From Thunnus maccoyii (Eukaryota > Chordata > Actinopteri > Scombriformes > Scombridae), in contig NC_056540.1 in NCBI RefSeq assembly GCF_910596095.1, positions 11,215,001 to 11,279,000 on the forward strand: DNA of 64,000 nucleotides. The letters run 5' to 3'. Shown here piece by piece: positions 26,201 through 37,968 of the stretch. Both the position numbers and the translations under genes were made by a program. Under the pieces are notes generated by a model. It saw only the letters and a list, made by a program, of their open reading frames with translations. It was not told where the DNA came from and searched no databases. Numbering within the stretch: position 1 is the first letter of the stretch; every line of letters begins with the position of its first letter.

Positions 26201-28509
26201 AAAACCAGCTTTGACAAAGCAAGACTGCAATGGGCGGCTGTGAACAGCAGCATGTTATTACGCAGCATTTACGCTGCACGTTCAGCTCCATCGAAGCAAG
26301 CAAATCGGCCCATGCCTGTGCAGCTTCTTTTTTTTTTATGCTGCATTTTTATGTTTCATATATGTCTGTGTGTATAAATTAGCCATAGGTGGTTTAGGTC
26401 AGCTGTTGTCAAGCCCATGCTGAGGGCTGAGGGAAACAGAGCTGCTGAGGGCCATGACGTGTGCTGTTAGTGCATGCGTGTGCACTTTTATACGGCTTTA
26501 ATTACAGACTGTGAACACAGACAGACTTGTTTATTCTGCTGCGTAGTATACACTGAGGCCTGGTTGGCACCACAAACACACGTGCCACACACACACGCAC
26601 ACACACACACACACACACTGCTTTGTAGTAGTAAAAGTATCTATCCTGGACAGCGCAGCAGGTTGTACCTGCCAGTGGCGTGAGTCACTTGTATTTTATG
26701 TCCACTAATTCAGTCAATTATAGATATCTGAGCACAGGACACTAACAGGCAAGGTCCTGTGACATAAAAAAGTTCTTCTTTTCATCATTTATGTGATAAA
26801 TAGCTCACATCTTTTTCTACTTTGCAGACACTAAGCAATTCAAGGTTTTCCAGAATTATAGTAAGCTATCAGCACCATAAAGTTATATTCTAATTCCCTC
26901 AGCTTAAACAAACAGGCTATTTAAAGGGCATCAGCCTAACATAGGCTGCTTTATTTTGAGTAGACGAAGAAGGTATAAATAGACTTTGAGGAGTGCAACA
27001 AGCGAATGCTTCATATGAAATGGCTGGCGTTACATCATTGCCTGTGAGAGTGAAGTTCTGGAGAGGCGCTGAGCTCTCTGGGCCAGCCATTATGGTTTGT
27101 ACTAATGTTCTGGTTTCACAATCCAAACATTCTAAGAGCTGTTATTTGCTCTCTTTTTCCCTTTTACTCAGTAATTCTGCTTCTTTTTTTCAGCAGAGCA
27201 AAGCTGTCAACAGAGAGGAGAGGCAGCTTTAAGTGGGAGACAGAAAAGGGATGGAGGAGGAGGAGAGAGACAGGAAGAAGAGAGCTGGATGGAGAGAAAG
27301 AACAAAAACTAACAACACACTTAGAATCAACTATCAAACCATAAACATCACCTGTGGGGTATAGTTATATCTGCTACATCTCTCTTTATATGAATCATGG
27401 GTGCATGGATATACATGCACCCACGTATATGCATGTGCATGTGCATGTGCAGAAAGAAAAAGTTTGTTTGATTAAAGGATTAAAAATGACTGGATTCTTT
27501 TTTTCTCCTGCTTTCTGACACACTCCACTCAAACAGCAAGGTGTATCTCTGTACAGACAGTCTGAGGTCTGAGGAGGCCACTAGAGAGGCAGCGTCCACC
27601 ATGTGGTTGGCATACTGCAACTCATCATTACTGCTGGCTTCAGCTGGCGCTACTGAAATGACTTTTATAAGTGAATCAGTGCCGCTGTAAGCAGTTCCAA
27701 CTGGTAGCTAAATCGCGGGACAAACCAACGTCCCCCATCATGCATCTCTCCTGCATTTATCCTCTGTCAGTAACGGAGCCTGATCTTTTTCAAACACAGT
27801 ATAATGAGGTATAGCTGAATCAGCATATTCTAACACCAGACTTGTGTCTCTCAGTTGGATCTTAGGTCATTCCATACGACATCTGGTAGTTGGAAAGAGG
27901 AAAAAGTGCAGAGATAATGAGATGAAAACATAATTCATGGTGGGGATGTGTGTGATGGCTGCCACTGTGCGCTATATATGAAATAATGCTGGGATATGCC
28001 CCAGTTGCATTCTGGACGTTGCAATTCACACCAGACAGATTACAAAATAAACACAATTAAAATCCCTAAATGTCTGAATTGATAAGAGGAAACCACATGA
28101 TTGCAAATAAAATGGTGCCACAAGTTAAGCAACTGCAACAAATCTTTGGCGACATACTTTTAATGTGATTAAGGCTATATATAAGGCATTTTGTCCTTTT
28201 GACCTCAATGAGTGTGAAATCATGTCATGACACTGTTTTGAATTTCCAAATCTGAAATTGGCAGTTGCCTACAAAAGTCATCACACGCACACATATCACA
28301 GCTTGTGTCACTTGCCTTTAGTGCAAAATATTGTACATTTCTTATATGATAGCCAGCAAAACTGCACACAGTCACCACAATTGCATAGTATACTTTACTG
28401 TATTATTAAAGACCATCTGGTATTATACACACACAGTATTCAACTTTAAGATGTTGAAAGCACCAAAATGTATTCACATTTAAAAGGTTGTATTCCCTCC
28501 TACAACCTC
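23234..28509. other. Gene-desert DNA with scattered complex islands and CA repeats
   Basis: No coding exon is supportable; frames up to 123 codons lack recognisable domains or codon-like conservation cues. GC-richer, repeat-free islands occur at about 23600-23960 (with two near-copies of CCAGGTTA.AAATCC), 25820-26190 and 26900-27130. Short CA runs are near 24411, 25218 and 26589. A GCATGT triplication is near 27430. Confidence 0.5.
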
Positions 28510-28801
28510 AAAGAGGACATTTCATGCTTTTTGTGATTTTTTGTTATTTTTGTACTGTTATGATGTCAGATGTCTATGCTAAACATAGCCAAAAGTCCAA
28601 AACTTGAGGTGAATGGATGTAAAAATGCTCCCTGAAAGTCAAGCGCCAAGGCCTCAGCCGGCTCTGAGCGCTTTGTTTGCAAAGTTACCTCTACTTCCTC
28701 CTCCTGATGACGTCAGATTGTGTAAATCATGCAATGATATAGCAGTAGAGCCCCACAATATAAATATAGACCTGGAAATGTGCGTGATACATCCCCTTTA
28801 A
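28510..28801. mobile_element. Degenerate TTAA-type MITE
   Basis: The left end (AAAGAGGACATTTCATGC) and right end (GTGCGTGATACATCCCCTTTAA) are weakly inverted and resemble the ends of other 'AGGRCAT...' percomorph MITEs. The right side retains TTAA (28798-28801), while the left side is mutated (TCAA). There is no coding capacity. Confidence 0.45.
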
Positions 28802-31182
28802 TACACCTCCAACAGAGATAAAGATGTCAAAGTATGAATAATAGAGAACTGTATGAATAATTACACAAATGTGTTTTCAATAGTTTGCTGAACACAGCTT
28901 GGGCTCACTACACATTCATGATGTTCTGTTTGGCAGGGTGGCTGGAGGGGATGTGGGGTTGGTGACTGGCCAACCCACCTGTATAGTAGTCACACAGATT
29001 TACTGCCCTTGTGTTTGGGAATCTATTGTGCCAGTGCTAGTGTTATGCGTGATTAGAAATTAATCAGTCCAGTCAGAAACTCTGCTGGGCTCTCTGTGAT
29101 TGTACATACTGTCCTCACAAAAGAAACAGAAATGTGATATTTTGACTAATAGTGTGCGAGTTGAAGGAGGGTCAAATCACCTCTGGGTCATTGAACAAGT
29201 TATTGGAACATAATTTGTTTAAGCTTGGTACAAATGGCAGGTCCCCGTCCCCAAGAGAAATTTCAGTTCATTATGAAGACAAATATTGTAAAAATGAACC
29301 CAGTGTACCCACTGTGTTCTTTTCAAGCTGGCATGCTGTTAAACCTAACAATTGGTCTTTCACCAGGTGTTGGGCTGCTGAAGGCATATTTGTCAATGGG
29401 CTGCCATTATTTCATTGACACAAGTCATGTTTTCTTAATCTATAATTACTCTGCAATTGCAAACCAGCTGTGAAATCATGGATGGCTGTTCTCTACGTAA
29501 ATGCTGTTGGTCTGAGCTGTTAAACTGTCCCAGTATTTTCTTTTTTTTTTCATATAATTGAAGTGAAACTGCAGGAGGTCACTGAGAGCATTCTCCACAC
29601 AGATCCATTGGATCGTCCTGCTATAGTGAATAAAGAGTCCAACTTTATATAACATCCCTAATGGAATCCACACCTAAACAAAAAATCTGCTCAACAACAA
29701 TGAATACATTAACTGTCTCAATAGAAAATAGTAAAGCTTTGGCTAAAAGCCTGATTGTAGATGGCTGAGTCTTCCAGATGCTTGATTGCAGTTCCAGTGA
29801 AAACAGCTCTTTGGGTAATTGTCCTGCCATCTCAATGCCTCACCAGTGATCCATTTTATAAGACAGAGGCAGAGAGTATAGCTGAAGAGTGTTGCCTGGA
29901 AAAAACAGGTAAAGGAGACTGTCTTCCTCCACGAACATTTCGCTCAGGTCAGACACAAACTGTATGACAAATTAATGAAAGGTAGATCTGTTTCTCTGTT
30001 ATCATTCCTCAAGCAAGACACTATAGCATAGCACATCCAGCACAGGGCACATGCTGCATGAGGCAGTGAGGGAGTGTCTGGCATGGTTGGCATGGTGCCG
30101 TGGCCTGTGCTGCCTGGTGCATGCCACTCATTTCTGCGTGAAGCTGAAGCTGTCGCCACATGGACAGCTGGTTGTGAGCTGCAGAGACTCGCAAGAGCGC
30201 AAACCACCACATCCCTTTACACCGTCAATAAGTTGGTGCATAATACCCATAGATCCGCATCAGTTTACCCTCTCTAAATCACTACCAAAGAAATTTGTTT
30301 GGAGACCATGAAACTGACCTTAGACCAGCGCCTGGAAACAAAATGACACCCTCCGGCGTTCCACAGCAGTGCAACAGGACCCTGTCCTGAGTTAGATGAG
30401 CCTGCTTTCAATCAGCACACATCAGGCTGTATATCAGGTCTAATTAGTGTATGTGGGCCTGCAGCACAGAGCTTGGTGTGAGACATGAGCTTTTCGTGCA
30501 CTGCAAGCTCTCCCCCGCACGGCACAGCCAGACCTCGTGCCTATACGGCTTGCATTGCGTGGGATGTGACGCACAACTTTTATGGGCTCGCTATTTCTCA
30601 TCTTAACAGCACATGTGTCACAGACTGAATAGGATTCCACAACAATTGGATCAAAAACATGAAACACGGACATCCATATCCGTGCTACCCTCGCACACAC
30701 GCCGTGCTGCTCATCAGTGCCAAACATTGGACAAGACTCGCAAGATTGGATGGATTTAGGCCTTGAGAAAACAATACAAGGCTGAAGGGAATTAAAGCTG
30801 TGGGGAAAAGGTCGAGTGATAAAGTACGGTTAGATGTCTTAGGAGTATGTAGGGAGATAAAATGATGAGCCTGTAGGAAAGTATAGAAAAATAAAGGAAA
30901 ATTACAGTTTTTTACAAGAAATAGAGGTGTAATAGACATTTATCTTTGTGAGCAAATGAACACAATGTCATTTATTAAAATGTAGATGACTTACTCAACA
31001 GTTATGGTTGGTTTTCATATTGAACCTACAGTTACACTATTTGATCATTTTATTCTTAATGGTGAGCTGTTGAGTTTTGTTTTCACTCTTTTGTTTACAC
31101 CAAAATGCATCCTTAAAGCTCCACTTATTAATATTTTTACATTAACAGTTGATCAAATTACTATGTGTAATGTCAAGTCAAG
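28802..31182. other. Gene-desert DNA, nothing identified
   Basis: Mixed-composition non-coding DNA. 30020-30230 and 30440-30720 are GC-richer and free of repeats. No domain, RNA gene or transposon end is recognised. Confidence 0.5.
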
Positions 31183-31610
31183 TCACGTCAAGTTTATTTA
31201 TATAGCACAAGCTGACCGAAGTGCTGCGTTACTCATAGAGAACGTGTTACTCATAGTGACTAACTCATAGAGCACCATTACCTGACTCTGCAGTTCCCCT
31301 CAGCTATATGGAACGTTTTGGCATCTTTCAGCGAATGGTTTTGGTTTTACAGCCCACAACTTTATTGTTTTGATTCCCGCAGCTCTGATGAACCAACTGC
31401 AAACTAGCTACCCAGCACCAAACAGCAGAAACAGCTACCTGGTGAACATAGTGGAGCATCTAACAAACCAGCGCCAGAAACACAACTCCAAAGACAAATT
31501 AATGTTGCTCTGAATCTGCTGGATGTATAAAGAAACAGCTGTTTGCTAGTAATTGCCACATCAACTGTATATGGTGGTGATATTTTGTGGTTACAGCTTG
31601 TTGTGCTGCC
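31183..31610. repeat. Retroposon-end fragment joined to a dispersed repeat (copy 1)
   Basis: 31189-31207 has CGTCAAGTTTATTTATATAG, a motif common at fish LINE/SINE ends. From about 31280 to 31610 the sequence matches a second copy at 51910-52860. Both contain CCCACAACTTTATTGTTTTG, AGCTA..TGGTGAACATAGT and a TCTGCTGGATGT block in the same order. This defines an interspersed family by two copies in one window. Confidence 0.6.
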
Positions 31611-33316
31611 CCCAAGACACCAAAAGAAAATTGACAGACTGCTACCTTTTACATCATATTACTGCCACCAATATATTGATATGTGGATTTGAAATGAATT
31701 GTGGAGCATGAGATAGAAACTATACGAGAACGCGCTAATCAAAATATTGCTCTCCGGTCAATGTGATACTATTTCATATGATAGTGTGCCAACACCAGGA
31801 TGAGGAGTGGGGAGAGGAAATGAAAGGTGTGTGTGTGTGTATGTATATGTGTGTGTGTGTGTGTGGTGGGGTCCTTTTTTTAGTACTAAGCCTCTGCCCC
31901 TCAGAGTGTTTGTGCATGTCCCAGGCTAGATGCTGGCCTGAGGGCAGTGGTTGGCTGAGCTGTGTGACTTTATTGGGAAAATTGGGGTAAGTGGTGTGGT
32001 GGGGAGCATGCGGGTGGAGGGGGGGGGTGGGCTGTTCGGAGTGGGGGTGGGTTACTGACAGGGGAATTTACTTACTGGCCCTCGGGAGACGTTCCTCAGT
32101 TACGTTGTGGCTGTTGAAAAACTAATCCTTGCAGTAAATCATGACATTATACATCCACGCAGCTAAAATTATCCTGTGAAGGTCAGGCAGAAATTCTGAG
32201 CAGGGTTTGGCTGCATTCTGACAAAGTGCTAGCAATCCAGAAGCAGACAAACATCCAGACAAACATAGTTCTATCACTCTGGCAGCTTCGCACAGCTCCC
32301 TGACAATGTCCAAACATTGCAATTTCAATTTGCACGCCCTGAATCATTACACAAAATGCAGGTATTTTAGGTAGGCCGAAATTGTTTTATTATTTTTAAC
32401 ACAGTAATTGCAAGGCAAATGGTCTTAATTGTAACTCCAGCCTCTGAAATAAACAAGGCTGAAAAATGAAAGTGGTGATTATGGTTTCCCTGGGCCTGAT
32501 GTGGGATTTGTGAAGCTGCTGCCAACTGCGTTTTCATGTCACTGTTTCGAGTTCCTGCCCAATATAGACACACTAAATCACTCATCAGAACCCATGCCTT
32601 AATGGAGGACAGTTCGGAGGCTCTGTCCAGCACAGGAGAGATGCTGAATCTATCCACCCCCATCATTCCTCCCTCAATGGAATGTTCCATAGGCTGTACC
32701 CTCCACAATTACCCCTACCCCTGTGATGAATGGTGGAAAAAGTGGATTTGACCAATAATATCTATCAGTCCTTCTTTTTCCCAGAAAACAGTTAAATAGT
32801 TATGGTGTGACCAGAAGAAATGCACAAATGTCATTATAACATACAGGACGGATTTAAATGCTTCAATTAGAATAATGTTAAATGTCTGCGATATGATTCG
32901 TTATCGGTGCCAAAGCTCAGTGAGAGGCCAACACAGTGGTCTGGGACCTCTGCCTCTCCTGATTTACATTTAGCTGCCTTTAGCAGATGCTCCTATCACA
33001 GCATATTTTCTCATGAAACAGTACACTATATTGGATAATAGGAGCATAAATCCTGGGTCATTAGAAATCTCCAGTTGCTGTAGATATACGTGGAGCAGCT
33101 TCACTACTACGCTGAGATGCTCATCTGTCAGTCAAGCCCATATTGTGGCAGTGTGGTTTGTAGGGCAGAGGTAAGGGTGTCACCTTTTTCTGCATAGACT
33201 TGATTCTTGCTGCCTCAGCTTGGCACTCTCTTGTTGGACGCCCCTGCCAGGTGCTCGCTATGGCCATTTTGCTGCTGTGCCAGTGTTGTGCTTGGCCAGA
33301 CGTAGGAAGAACTGTG
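31611..33316. other. Gene-desert DNA with GT repeat and G-rich tract
   Basis: A (GT)n run is at 31829-31865 and a G-rich stretch (GTGGAGGGGGGGGTGGG) near 32014-32030. No coding exon is seen. 32110-32720 is repeat-free and could hold a conserved element. Confidence 0.5.
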
Positions 33317-33371
33317 AGTGTGTGTTTGGGGGTTTAAGAGCTGGCAGCTATTAAACCCCCAAACACACACT
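33317..33371. repeat. Perfect 21-bp hairpin
   Basis: Arms 33317-33337 and 33351-33371 are exact inverted repeats (core GTTTGGGGGTTTAA / TTAAACCCCCAAAC). The 13-base loop itself contains AGCT-GGC-AGCT, so the stem can extend by four pairs. A single-copy perfect stem of this kind is unusual in neutral DNA. It could be a recent foldback or a hairpin RNA source. Confidence 0.85.
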
Positions 33372-33678
33372 AACACACAATGCCCTGAGAGGCCCAAGGC
33401 TGTCACACACAGGTGTAATGATTTAGGGCCCAAATTAGGTTTAGCTTTTTGCTTCTGTCTGTTTTACGTTGTTTATGGATGATTTACTGACTGATGAGGC
33501 AGCCCCTTGTTTATATCCAGGCTGGTATACACACAAACGTGCACACATGTAAAACACTCAGGGTATTTTCTAATGTGGCATATGTTGTAAAAGGCTGACG
33601 TTGTAACTATACTGTATGGGTTTTGTATAATAAAAATTAATACATTATTACCACAAAGACAACAGTCGCAGTGGTTTC

Positions 33679-34028
33679 TTTAGAAACGGCTCCAAAGAGT
33701 AATAACAGATCACATTTTTCAGTCTCTGAAGAGTTCTAGTTCTGTGTAAGGCAGACACCACTGCGTATGCCTGGGAATGCGGTTTTGTTGCTCCTTCAGT
33801 AGCTTGTTGTGCTACATATCACAACCTCTTGACTTTGAACAACATTGTAAATTTCTCAAAGAACTTCAGTACAAAGTTGAGAAGTTGTGTTATGTAGCAC
33901 AACAAGCTAGTAAACCTCTGTAAATGGAACCACGTTCCTGCTCATGCATAGTGGTGTCTGCTGTAGGAACCCCTCTCCTGAGGGTTACTATCTTATTGCT
34001 GTTTTTACTTTTTGAAGCTGTTTCTAAA
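33679..34028. repeat. Long imperfect inverted repeat (foldback), about 160-base arms
   Basis: Left arm 33679-33838 and right arm 33872-34028 are imperfect inverted copies. Matching landmarks from the outside inward are TTTAGAAAC / GTTTCTAAA, GCAGACACCAC / GTGGTGTCTGC, and AGCTTGTTGTGCTACATA / TATGTAGCACAACAAGCT next to a 33-base loop. The inner 38 bases differ at only a few positions. It has no coding capacity and no clear terminal motif or target duplication. It could be a foldback MITE or a long hairpin transcript source. Confidence 0.8.
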
Positions 34029-35329
34029 CAAGCTATGGTAATCACTATCTTCAGGGACAAAGGAACATGTCGCCTAGTGCAGTGGTTTGACTCAGTGACA
34101 TGTTTTTAATAGTTTTTGGACAACAAAGGAAGTCTACGGCACAGAGGAAAATGATATATCAGGCTGGATACACGCACAGTACTTGGATGAGTTCATTGTC
34201 GGTTTGGCTCGGCACATAAGATTTATTGACAATAAGAGAAATCGCCAGCCTTATGCACGTAAGGCTGTATTAATATTAGTATTAATAGTATTAGTATTAG
34301 TAACACTATTAATTAAGGGTTATTCTGCCACAATTATCCATCAAGTCTGCAGCTGTAAATGTTTGAAATCATTACTGAATGGATCTTGGTTGGAGTGCTC
34401 TGCTCTGCTCTGCAGCTCTTTTCCAGATGATAAGACAAACCTGAAGGTCAAACTGTCCACTGGACTGAGCCCCTGATGACTTCAAAGTTAAAGTAAAACA
34501 AAGTGTCATGTTGGAAAAAGGAGGATAAACACCAGCCAATAAAATTTTCACAATTATCACCTAAGTATCATTGATTTATAAGCATCAATAAATTTATAAG
34601 CCATTAATAAATACATATAACCTTTTATAAGATGTTCTTATTAGAATGTGGTGCTGCATTCACACAGTGATCAATATTGAAAATATGGTGAGTGGTGAGA
34701 TAATATGAAGTTGAAAATTGTCTGTTTCAAGTGTCTGTCACCATGTCAGCTATATTCCTCCAATACCTTTCTTCTTCGATTTAATAGACAGTAACTCAAT
34801 GACAATAAAAAGGCATCTTGGCAAATCCCTGAATAGCCGGTGGCAGCTTATCTGCCACAACAGGAGCTACCTCGAATAACCCTCTCTCTGCTTTCCCATT
34901 CTTTGTCTCTTTTTCTCTTACACAGCCACATTTTCACACACGTATCCCTGCAGCTGCAAAAACACACACTCGTGCATGCATGCACACACATTATTAAGCT
35001 AATTTGAAGCTGATGTCAAGCCTTTAAAGAGATTGTAGTTGCTCCCCAAGCTGAGGAAGAGGTTCATCCCGTGGAGATATTTTAATGAGGGACTGCTGAT
35101 CTACATAAGCCAGTAAGCAGGAGGGCATCAGGCATTACCTCAGTTCATCCCTTTACCAGTACCTTTAAATGTCTTTTACAAACAGTCCTGATGAAACATG
35201 TTGCTGTTTTATATAACCTTGACTTGAGATGGACTGTGTTATGGATATTGATCGTATGGCCTGTATGCTCCCCTTCTTTTACTCTGTGCCTTGTGTAGCT
35301 TTTATGTATTGCATGTGTTTTATCATGTG
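34029..35329. other. Intergenic DNA with a TTAGTA-type simple repeat
   Basis: 34264-34316 is an imperfect (TATTAG)n tract. The rest is AT-rich and unassigned. 35000-35130 is a repeat-free island. Confidence 0.5.
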
Positions 35330-35466
35330 AAATTGTTTTATGTGATACTGCTTATGCTGCCGTCTTGACCAGGACTCCCTGGAAGAAGAGATCTGGTATC
35401 TCAACGGCACCTTCCTGGCTAAAAAAAGGACAAAAATAAATAAATACATACATAAATAAATAAATC
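35330..35466 (+). mobile_element. LINE 3' end fragment with A-rich tail
   Basis: The string CTTGACCAGGACTCCCTGGA, then AAGAGATCTGGTATCTCAA, CTTCCTGGCTAAA and an ATAAATA-type tail is the usual 3' UTR end of a fish non-LTR retrotransposon family. The copy is 5'-truncated with no coding part. Confidence 0.65.
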
Positions 35467-36580
35467 CCTCACTCTTCCTCTCATTTCTCAACCTAGTATC
35501 TCTCTTTCTTTCCCTACATCTTTGTCAAAGCTCATTGACCACTTTGTGAAAATTGGTCATTATTTTTGCTTTGCTTTGCCATCCATTTCCCTTACTGTTC
35601 TTCTCTGTCCTCAACCTGTATTCCACCTTATATCTCTTTAGAGCTCAGCGTGTGACTTGCATCTGTGTCGAACAAAGATGAAATGAAGATGAACAGCATC
35701 TTGGCTCATCCGTGTAAAAGGCAGCTGGCTAAATACCCCCTCCGGGCACCTCTGCTTGGTCAGACCATATAAAACTAGCCTAATGACAGTTCTGGAGTCA
35801 GCTCAAGCATCAACATCAGTCTTACAGCTAATGGGATGTGACTGGCCAGAATGTAGCCTAATTTTCACCACCAACCATACAGCACCCTCAGTGTGAGCCT
35901 CTTTAAAGCACCTACATCGACTGACTTCACTCCTCTGCTGCTGAAATGTGCCCCATGATCTGTTGATGTATGATATCATAGTGGAATATGTGTGTAAACA
36001 TCCGTATATCTGCACGTGTATGTGTGCAGAAGAGCAAGAGAACTTGCAACATGAAGACTGCACTTGGCAGCAGCTCCTTACATGCCATTCAAACAAAAGT
36101 GTTTTGACAGCAGACATGAAGATTCGGCAAGACTTTGGTTTCTCTGACTGTCTGTTGTCACTTGAGGTTTTTAAACACAGTTTCAGCTCCCAGAATGGTG
36201 GGAATCTATCCCAGGCTCGAATACAGAAGCCTTTTGACCAGGTCTTACTTTTTAAGGACTTCTCCTGTCATAGCGCTGTAAAATAGTTTGGAGTAGAAGA
36301 AGTTAAGAGGGAGTTCAACACCTCAGAATAGCTCCACAGAACCGAGGCCAGACTTTTCTTCAATCCCCATATAATCAAGTGATAAAATCGAGTGATAAAT
36401 CAAGTGATAAAAGTGAGAGGGGAATATTGGAGGAGTTTAAACTGGTAGAAATTTAAAGTGTAGCATTCTTGCTTACATGAAGCTTTAGAAATGTTTTGCT
36501 GTCATTCCCATATGTCAAAGGAGTATTGGACAGTCTTCAATATACTGCTTTCTAAACGAGACATATTTATGATCTTCTTC
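35467..36580. other. Intergenic DNA, nothing identified
   Basis: No repeat or coding exon is recognised. A short GTGATAAA..AAGTGATAAA tandem lies at 36379-36410. Confidence 0.45.
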
Positions 36581-36910
36581 TTAAAGGAGTGGCTCGATAT
36601 GTTGGGAAGAATGCTTTTTCACTTCCATGATGAGAGTTGGATGAGACGATCAATACCACTTTCATATCTGTACGCTAAATATAAAGCTACAGTCATGCTA
36701 GCTTAGCTTAGCATAAACCTTCAGACTTAGACTAAAAACAGGGACAAATAGCTAGCCTAGCTATGTCCAAAGGTAACAAAATGCCCCTCCCCGCCACCAC
36801 CTCCAAGGTGACGTTCAGACTGACATTAGCTCTGTGTGAGAAAAAACAGCCCTCTCATTTATTTGATTGGAGTCAACTTTTGCTGCAAAGTGCTGCATTG
36901 GCCAATCACA

Positions 36911-36979
36911 TACAGTACCCGTCAAAAGTTTGGACACACTGTCTCATTGGTGTGCCCAAACTTTTGACTTGTACTGTTC
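36911..36979. mobile_element. Tc1/mariner-type terminal palindrome
   Basis: The two halves (CAGTACCCGTCAAAAGTTTG and CAAACTTTTGACTTGTACTG) are inverted and carry the CAGTACC.GTCAAAAGTTTGGACACAC motif of fish Tc1-like ends. The element is reduced to two end repeats around a 7-10 base centre. A TA is present at the left edge. Confidence 0.7.
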
Positions 36980-37434
36980 ATGCAAGCCCACATTCCTGGT
37001 AGATTACTTTGAATGCCATGTTTCTTCTGTTTACCTTGCAACCGTCGACATGAAAGATCTGTGCTAACTTTCCAGAGTTGTGAACTCCTGTCTGTGAGTA
37101 TTACAAAGCACTGTGGAGTGTCTGATATGCCTTTAAAAGCATAAATCTGTAACTCCAATTGGACTTCCTGGATTGTATTTCATTGTCTCACTGGTACCTT
37201 AAATAACTCAACCCCACCGACACAGCCCCTTGTGTTGTTGTAATGCAGGGCTGTTTTCAGTTGGAATGCAGCCTAAAGCTCACTGCTTAGTATGTTGCAT
37301 CTTGTTGGTTCAATCTGTAAGGAGAAAAAGTGTAAAAACATCAAGTTGTGGTTTTACGGTGGGTTATGTGACTGAATATAACTGGCCAGGAGCAGTGACT
37401 TTTTAAAGTCTTCACTGGTTGCCTGGCATCCTCA

Positions 37435-37797
37435 CACTGACTGTGTTTACATGCATCTTAATATCTTGTTTATGATAAGGGTTTTGTGAGTATCCTGGTT
37501 ATGTTTTGCACATGTAAACACTTTATCCTCGTTTCAGAAACCTGGATATGCTACCTGGAATACCCCAATAGAAACCAGGATACTGTTGCATGTAAACACC
37601 TTATCCAGGTTTCTGAACATTCCTCATTGGTACAGAACATAGTGGCTTAGATGTTGAGGAATTAAGACACAACTGGAGACAGATGATCAAAAACCTGGAT
37701 ACTGTTAGAATCATGTAAACACCATATCCAGAATATGATCAAAACCAGGATAAGATTCAAAACCAGGTTACTCATGTGCATGTAAACACCCTCAGTG
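37435..37797. mobile_element. Nested MITE with CACTGA...TCAGTG ends
   Basis: The left end CACTGACTGTGTTTACATGC and the right end GCATGTAAACACCCTCAGTG are inverted with few mismatches. Inside, CATGTAAACACCTTATCCAG-type units are repeated in both orientations (37508, 37591, 37714). There is no coding capacity and no clear target duplication. Confidence 0.65.
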
Positions 37798-37968
37798 AAA
37801 AGACTCCAGATAAATTACTACCCTCATCTAAGAAATAGTCCATTTCTATGTTAAGCTAAGTTAGCTGGCTGCTGGCATCATATTTAGTGGACAAATAAGA
37901 GTGGTATCAGTCTTCTCAACCATAAAGCAAAATAACATGCTTCCCAAAATGTTAAACTATTGCTGTGA

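Larger units (their letters stand above)
36581..37968. mobile_element. TTAA-type MITE (copy 1) carrying two nested elements
   Basis: It begins TTAAAGGAGTGGCTCGATAT and ends near CCCAAAATGTTAAACTATTG. Both ends match the copy at 59859-60544, including the sub-terminal pairs ATGAGACGATCAATACCACT / AGAGTGGTATCAGTCTTCTC. The core AGCTTAGCTTAGCATAAA and CAGGGACAAATAGCTAGCCT strings are typical of a very common percomorph repeat. The length is about twice that of copy 2 because of insertions at 36911-36979 and 37435-37797. Confidence 0.7.
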
